A DNA stretch of 64,000 nt. Source: Raineyella sp. LH-20. GTDB taxonomy: Bacteria > Actinomycetota > Actinomycetes > Propionibacteriales > Propionibacteriaceae. The stretch spans positions 2,728,001 to 2,792,000 of the forward strand of contig NZ_CP137003.1 in assembly GCF_033110965.1 (NCBI RefSeq), read 5' to 3'. The notes beneath the pieces are model-generated. The model searched no databases, had not been told where the DNA came from, and saw only the letters and a program-made list of their open reading frames with translations. This document shows positions 60,034 to 64,000 of this stretch, piece by piece (position 1 is the first letter of the stretch; each line of letters starts with the position of its first letter). A program made the position numbers and the translations under genes.

Positions 60034-60806
60034 CCGCCGTCCGGCGCGACGAACTCGACCGCACTGTCGGTCGAGGCCTGCAGCCAGGACCGGATCGCGT
60101 CGACGCCGGCGGACGAGGGGAGGGTCGCCAGGTAGTCGAGCACCATCTCGCTGTCCCGCCACGGGGTGACATAGAGCTCGCCGGCGGGCGCCATCGACGG
60201 CACACCGCCGAGCACCCGACGCAGCGGCCGCTGCTCGGTGGTGGCGAACTCCAGGAACCAGCACTGCGGGACGTACGCCGACGAGGGGTCGACGGGGTCG
60301 ACGCCCACGCGGACCACCAGGTCCCTGTCGCGGTGCTGGGCCATCGGGACCTCGTCCACGACGGTCTGGGTCCAGCCGGCCGCCAGGAGCCGCTCCAGCC
60401 AGTCCTCGGGCGCCCGCCGGGGCGGGGTGGCCCCGTCGGCCAGTTCGCCGGTCCATTCGAAGCCGGCGGCGTACGCCGGCCAGGCCAGCAGACCGATCCG
60501 CTTGTTGAGCTCGACCAGCATGGTCGCTGCGCTCACCCCGTCCAGCGCCAACACGTCGGCGAGATCGGCCGCGGCGGGTCCGACCAGGTGGAAACTCTGC
60601 GAGTCGTGCAGCCGCCAGAACGACACCAGCCAGGAGCGGGCCGCCGGCCACTCGCCGCCCAGGTCGGCCGGCGCGGGCAGCGGCGGACGCACCTGCAGCA
60701 CACGGATGCTCAGGCCGTCCGGCCGCCGCCGGTACACGCCGGGATACTCGTGGTAGGAACCGTGTTCCCAGCCCGGGAAATCCGCGGTCCACGTGGGGCT
60801 CACCAT
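60030..60806 (-). CDS. Hypothetical protein, unknown function
   Basis: A 258-residue soluble protein rich in Trp ([43 protein letters not shown]). It has no signal peptide, membrane span or motif I recognise. The ATG at 60806 is chosen because a minus-strand TAGAGT (60815-60820) lies eight bases upstream; the open frame continues to 60896 without support. It converges with rarA, sharing the palindromic CTAG that provides both stop codons. It is divergent from the DUF948 gene. Confidence 0.7.
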   Translation of the reverse strand: MVSPTWTADFPGWEHGSYHEYPGVYRRRPDGLSIRVLQVRPPLPAPADLGGEWPAARSWLVSFWRLHDSQSFHLVGPAAADLADVLALDGVSAATMLVELNKRIGLLAWPAYAAGFEWTGELADGATPPRRAPEDWLERLLAAGWTQTVVDEVPMAQHRDRDLVVRVGVDPVDPSSAYVPQCWFLEFATTEQRPLRRVLGGVPSMAPAGELYVTPWRDSEMVLDYLATLPSSAGVDAIRSWLQASTDSAVEFVAPDGG

Positions 60807-60814
60807 GGCTTCAC

Positions 60815-60820
60815 ACTCTA
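60815..60820 (-). promoter_or_regulatory. -10 box for the hypothetical gene 60030-60806
   Basis: TAGAGT on the minus strand, eight bases before ATG 60806, with no ribosome site between. It fits the leaderless pattern seen elsewhere in the window, though with ATG in place of GTG. Confidence 0.35.
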
Positions 60821-60919
60821 TTGGCTGTGTGCGGGCAATGGTGGAACCGGGTTGTAGGGTCGACCCTGTTGAATTCGCTCCATCTGCACTCGACACGTTG
60901 TGACATACGGAGGTACCTG

Positions 60920-61303
60920 ATGACCGTCGGTGGCATCGCCGGCCTGCTCGCCGCTGTGGCGGCCCTGCTCCTGGTGGCAGTCCTCGCCCGCCCGTTGCTC
61001 AAGCTGGGCAGGGTGCTGGAGGAGGTGCGCCTCGTCGTGCGTGACTTCGGTCACTCGCTGGTGCCGATCATGACCGAGCTGCGAGGCACCGTGACGGCGG
61101 CCAACTCGGAGATCGAGAAGGTCGGCCTGATCACCGAGGACGCCTCGAAGGTCACCGCGAACGCCACCACCGTGGCGCGCAACGCCGCCGAGCTGACCAC
61201 CCTGTTCCGGGCCACCGTCGGTGGGCCGCTGGTGAAGGTCGCCGCCTTCAGCTACGGGCTGCGCTCGGCCGCCGGTCGTCGCGGCAAGGGCGGGGCCCGG
61301 TGA
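60920..61303 (+). CDS. DUF948 membrane-anchored protein
   Basis: A 127-residue protein with one N-terminal membrane span (about 4-22: GIAGLLAAVAALLLVAVLA) and a long amphipathic helix typical of DUF948, with heptad-like repeats (TVTAANSEIEKVGLITEDASKVT). ATG 60920 is six bases after GGAGG; the open frame back to 60821 has no support. Families of this kind are found just upstream of alaS in actinobacteria; function is unknown, perhaps cell-envelope organisation. Confidence 0.88.
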   Translation: MTVGGIAGLLAAVAALLLVAVLARPLLKLGRVLEEVRLVVRDFGHSLVPIMTELRGTVTAANSEIEKVGLITEDASKVTANATTVARNAAELTTLFRATVGGPLVKVAAFSYGLRSAAGRRGKGGAR

Positions 61304-61518
61304 TGGCCGGTCGACTGCGCAACGCGCTGTGGTTCGTGGTCGGTGCGGCCGTCGCGACGGTGGCCGTCGTGGTGGGCCGCAAGGTGGTCGCGGCCAACCA
61401 GGACACTCCTGCCCTGGCACGGGTGAACGAGTTCATCGACGACGTACGGCGGGCCTCCGCCGAGCGCGAGGCGGAGATCCGTGAGGCGCTGAACATGCCT
61501 GAGGAGGGCGACGAATGA
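61303..61518 (+). CDS. Small membrane-anchored protein upstream of alaS
   Basis: A 71-residue protein with one span (about 6-25: LRNALWFVVGAAVATVAVVVG) and an amphipathic tail (VNEFIDDVRRASAEREAEIREAL). The ATG at 61303 shares its first base with the DUF948 stop; GTG 61300 is an alternative. The end overlaps the alaS ATG. It is conserved in position in actinobacteria next to DUF948 and alaS and is probably a partner of the DUF948 protein. No known function. Confidence 0.78.
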   Translation: MAGRLRNALWFVVGAAVATVAVVVGRKVVAANQDTPALARVNEFIDDVRRASAEREAEIREALNMPEEGDE

Positions 61519-64000
61519 AGACAGCCGACATCCGTCGGAGGTATCTCGACTTCTTCGAGAAGCGGGGCCACACCGTGGTGCCGTCGGCGCCGTTGGTCTA
61601 CAACGATCCGACGCTGCTGTTCGTGAACGCCGGCATGGTGCCGTTCAAGCCGTACTTCATCGGCGACGAGGTCGCCCCCTTCGACCGCGCCGTCAGCGCC
61701 CAGAAGTGCGTCCGCACACTGGACATCGAGGAGGTCGGCAAGACCACCCGGCACGGCACCTTTTTCCAGATGCTGGGCAACTTCTCGTTCGGTGACTACT
61801 TCAAGGAAGGCGCCGTCGAGTACGCCTGGGAGCTGGTCACCGGCTCGCAGGCCGACGGCGGCTTCGGGTTCGACGGGGACCGGATCTGGACCACCGTCCT
61901 GCACGAGGACGACGAGGCGTTCGAGATGTGGCGCGCCGTCGGTATGCCGGCCGAGCACATCCAGCGTCGCGGGCTGAAGGACAACTACTGGCACATGGGG
62001 GTGCCCGGTCCGGGCGGCCCGTGTTCCGAGATCTACATCGACCGCGGGTCGCAGTACGGCCCGGACGGCGGGCCGGAGGCCGACGAGGACCGGTTCCTGG
62101 AGATCTGGAACCTGGTCTTCCAGACCCAGGACCTGGTCGAGGTGCGCTCGAAGACGGACTTCGACGTGGCGGGCGACCTGCCGAAGAAGAACATCGACAC
62201 CGGCGCCGGGCTGGAGCGGATCGCGTACCTGCTGCAGGGCAAGCAGAACATGTACGAGATCGACGAGGTGTGGCCGGTCATCGCGCGCGCCGCCGAGCTG
62301 GCCGGCAAGACCTACGGCGCCGACCACGTCGACGACGTCCGGCTGCGGGTCGTCGGCGACCACGTACGCTCCGGGCTGATGCTGATGGCCGACGGAGTCT
62401 CGCCGGGCAACGAGGCGCGCGGCTACGTGCTGCGTCGACTGCTGCGCCGGGCGATCCGGGCGATGCGGCTGCTGGGTGTGCAGGATCCGGTGCTGGGTGA
62501 GCTGCTGCCGATCAGCCGGGACCTGATGACCGTCTCCTGGCCCGAGGTCGGTGCGAACTGGGCGCGGATCAGCGACGTGGCGTACGCCGAGGAGGACACC
62601 TTCCGACGCACCCTCACCTCCGGCACCCAGATCTTCGACGTGGCGGTGCAGAAGGCCAAGGACGCCGGCGAGGCGACCCTGTCCGGCGCGGCCGCGTTCC
62701 AGCTGCACGACACGTATGGCTTCCCGATCGACCTCACCCTGGAGATGGCCGAGGAACAGGGCCTGTCGGTCGACCGCAAGGGCTTCCAGAGCCTGATGCA
62801 GGAACAGCGGGACCGGGCCAAGGCGGATGCCCGTGCCAAGAAGGGTGGCATGGTCAGCAACGACACGTACCGCGAGCTGCGGGCGTCGGGCGAGACCACC
62901 TTCACCGGCTACACCGAGCTGGTCACCGGGTCGACCGTTCGTGGCCTGCTCCGCGACGGACAGACCGTCGGTGAGGCGCAGGCGGGGGAGACCATCGACC
63001 TGGTGCTGGCGGAGACCCCGTTCTACGCGGAGTCCGGCGGTCAGGACGCCGACCTGGGCATCATCACCGGCGACGGGCTGCACCTGGACGTCCTGGACGT
63101 CCAGCGCCCGGTCCCCGGTCTGGTCGTGCACACCGTGCGGATCGGCGAGGGTGAACTGCACGTCGGCCAGTCGGTCGACGCGCGGGTCGATCCTGCCCAC
63201 CGGCTCGGCTCCCAGCAGGCGCACTCGGCGACCCACCTGGTGCACGCCGCGCTGCGCGAGCTGGTCGGCCCGACGGCGGTGCAGGCCGGCTCCTACAACA
63301 AGCCCGGCTACCTGCGCTTCGACTTCAACTCCACCCAGGGCCTGTCGAAGGACCTGCAGCAGGCGATCGAGGGCCGCACCATGGAGGCGATCCACGACGA
63401 CCTCGCGGTGACCACCCAGATGATGAGCCTGACCGACGCGAAGGCGGCCGGGGCGATGGCGATGTTCGGCGAGAAGTACCCCGAGCGGGTGCGGGTCGTC
63501 GAGATGGGCAGCCCGTGGTCGCTGGAGCTGTGCGGCGGCACCCACGTGTCCCACACCTCCCAGATCGGGCTGGTCGCGATGACCGGCGAGTCGTCCATCG
63601 GATCCGGCATCCGCCGGGTGGAGTTCCTGGTCGGCCCGCAGGCCTTCGACCACTTCGCGGCCGAGCGTCAACTCGTGCTCGGTCTGGCCGACACGCTGCG
63701 CACGCAGCCCGACCAGCTCGCCGAGCGGGTCGCCCGGATGGCCGAGCAGCTCAAGGCCGCCGAGAAGGAGATCGCCGCCTACCGCGCCAAGGAACTGCTG
63801 GCAGCCGCCGGCTCGTTCGTCGACCGCGCGGTGCGCCTCGGTGACGTCACCCTGGTGGCGGAGACCGTCGAGGGCGTGGCCGCCGGTGACCTGCGCACCC
63901 TGGCCACCGAGATCCGCGGACGGCTCGGCGAGACCCCGGCCGTGGTCGCCCTGGTGGGCGGCACCGAGAAGCCGGCCGCGGTGGTCGCCACCACCGCCGG
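61515..64000 (+). CDS. alaS: Alanyl-tRNA synthetase AlaS (5' part, cut by the window end)
   Basis: The first 828 codons of a protein that is usually about 880-890 residues. The catalytic core is clear (MKTADIRRRYLDFFEKRGH, LLFVNAGMVPFKPYF, FFQMLGNFSFGDYFK). The tRNA recognition domain and editing domain follow, with the zinc ligands HSATHLVHAALRE and CGGTHVSHTSQIG, which clear Ser- and Gly-tRNA(Ala) errors. The C-Ala domain is partly missing. ATG 61515 overlaps the stop of the previous small gene, so it is part of the same unit. Confidence 0.96.
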   Translation, partial: MKTADIRRRYLDFFEKRGHTVVPSAPLVYNDPTLLFVNAGMVPFKPYFIGDEVAPFDRAVSAQKCVRTLDIEEVGKTTRHGTFFQMLGNFSFGDYFKEGAVEYAWELVTGSQADGGFGFDGDRIWTTVLHEDDEAFEMWRAVGMPAEHIQRRGLKDNYWHMGVPGPGGPCSEIYIDRGSQYGPDGGPEADEDRFLEIWNLVFQTQDLVEVRSKTDFDVAGDLPKKNIDTGAGLERIAYLLQGKQNMYEIDEVWPVIARAAELAGKTYGADHVDDVRLRVVGDHVRSGLMLMADGVSPGNEARGYVLRRLLRRAIRAMRLLGVQDPVLGELLPISRDLMTVSWPEVGANWARISDVAYAEEDTFRRTLTSGTQIFDVAVQKAKDAGEATLSGAAAFQLHDTYGFPIDLTLEMAEEQGLSVDRKGFQSLMQEQRDRAKADARAKKGGMVSNDTYRELRASGETTFTGYTELVTGSTVRGLLRDGQTVGEAQAGETIDLVLAETPFYAESGGQDADLGIITGDGLHLDVLDVQRPVPGLVVHTVRIGEGELHVGQSVDARVDPAHRLGSQQAHSATHLVHAALRELVGPTAVQAGSYNKPGYLRFDFNSTQGLSKDLQQAIEGRTMEAIHDDLAVTTQMMSLTDAKAAGAMAMFGEKYPERVRVVEMGSPWSLELCGGTHVSHTSQIGLVAMTGESSIGSGIRRVEFLVGPQAFDHFAAERQLVLGLADTLRTQPDQLAERVARMAEQLKAAEKEIAAYRAKELLAAAGSFVDRAVRLGDVTLVAETVEGVAAGDLRTLATEIRGRLGETPAVVALVGGTEKPAAVVATTA

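Overview
This is a chromosomal window from a very GC-rich actinobacterium. The gene neighbourhoods (gatCAB-hisI-trpE-trpCBA-lgt, gltBD, hisDCBH-hisA, yebC-ruvCAB-yajC-secDF-apt-relA, DUF948-alaS) fit Actinomycetota and look most like Propionibacteriaceae; that family-level placement is inference. Almost everything is housekeeping. I see no rRNA, tRNA, CRISPR array, insertion sequence or prophage.

Layout. 1-2403: the tail of a MetE-like protein, then ligA. 2508-3836: a DUF222/HNH protein with codon use unlike its neighbours. 3881-5406: small membrane, DedA-like and ACT-domain genes. 5607-16636: one long run of overlapping genes (gatC, gatA, gatB, hisI, trpE, two trp-linked membrane proteins), then trpCBA, lgt and a CPBP-like protein. 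16901-22934: gltB and gltD behind a promoter with helically phased GTTAC repeats. 23078-25141: a YtrA-type repressor with an ABC ATPase and permease. 25142-25625: a gene-free stretch full of G-rich repeats. 25626-32732: a CYTH-CHAD protein, dnaE, a membrane protein, ybaK and a DUF554 protein. 32751-37315: hisD, hisC, hisB, hisH, hisA. 37326-41475: an acyl-CoA-reductase-like/HAD fusion, a DUF2088 (LarA-like) protein and a repeat-bearing small ORF. 41508-50900: yebC, ruvCAB, yajC, secDF, apt, relA. 50929-54293: a DUF349 protein, a metallo-hydrolase and hisS. 54316-56663: a two-component system with a hidden small peptide gene. 56740-64000: aspS, rarA, an unknown gene, two small membrane-anchored proteins and the first part of alaS.

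How the genes fit together. GatCAB next to a bacterial AspRS suggests indirect Asn/Gln-tRNA synthesis. The trp genes here lack trpF and hisA looks like bifunctional PriA, so HisA probably serves both the His and Trp pathways. RuvABC, RarA, LigA and DnaE cover replication and repair; YajC-SecDF and Lgt cover protein export and lipoprotein maturation.

Most interesting. Between the response regulator (+) and the histidine kinase (-) lies an unlisted 52-codon gene (55873 to 55715, - strand). It encodes a classic signal peptide followed by a short Gly-rich peptide ending in a two-cysteine loop. With the kinase and regulator it looks like a self-contained peptide-signalling cassette. A second theme is transcription starts: several genes have a TANNNT box 6-8 bases before the start codon (leaderless transcripts). 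In one case a single symmetric TAGACTA appears to drive leaderless transcripts in both directions (hisD and the DUF554 gene).
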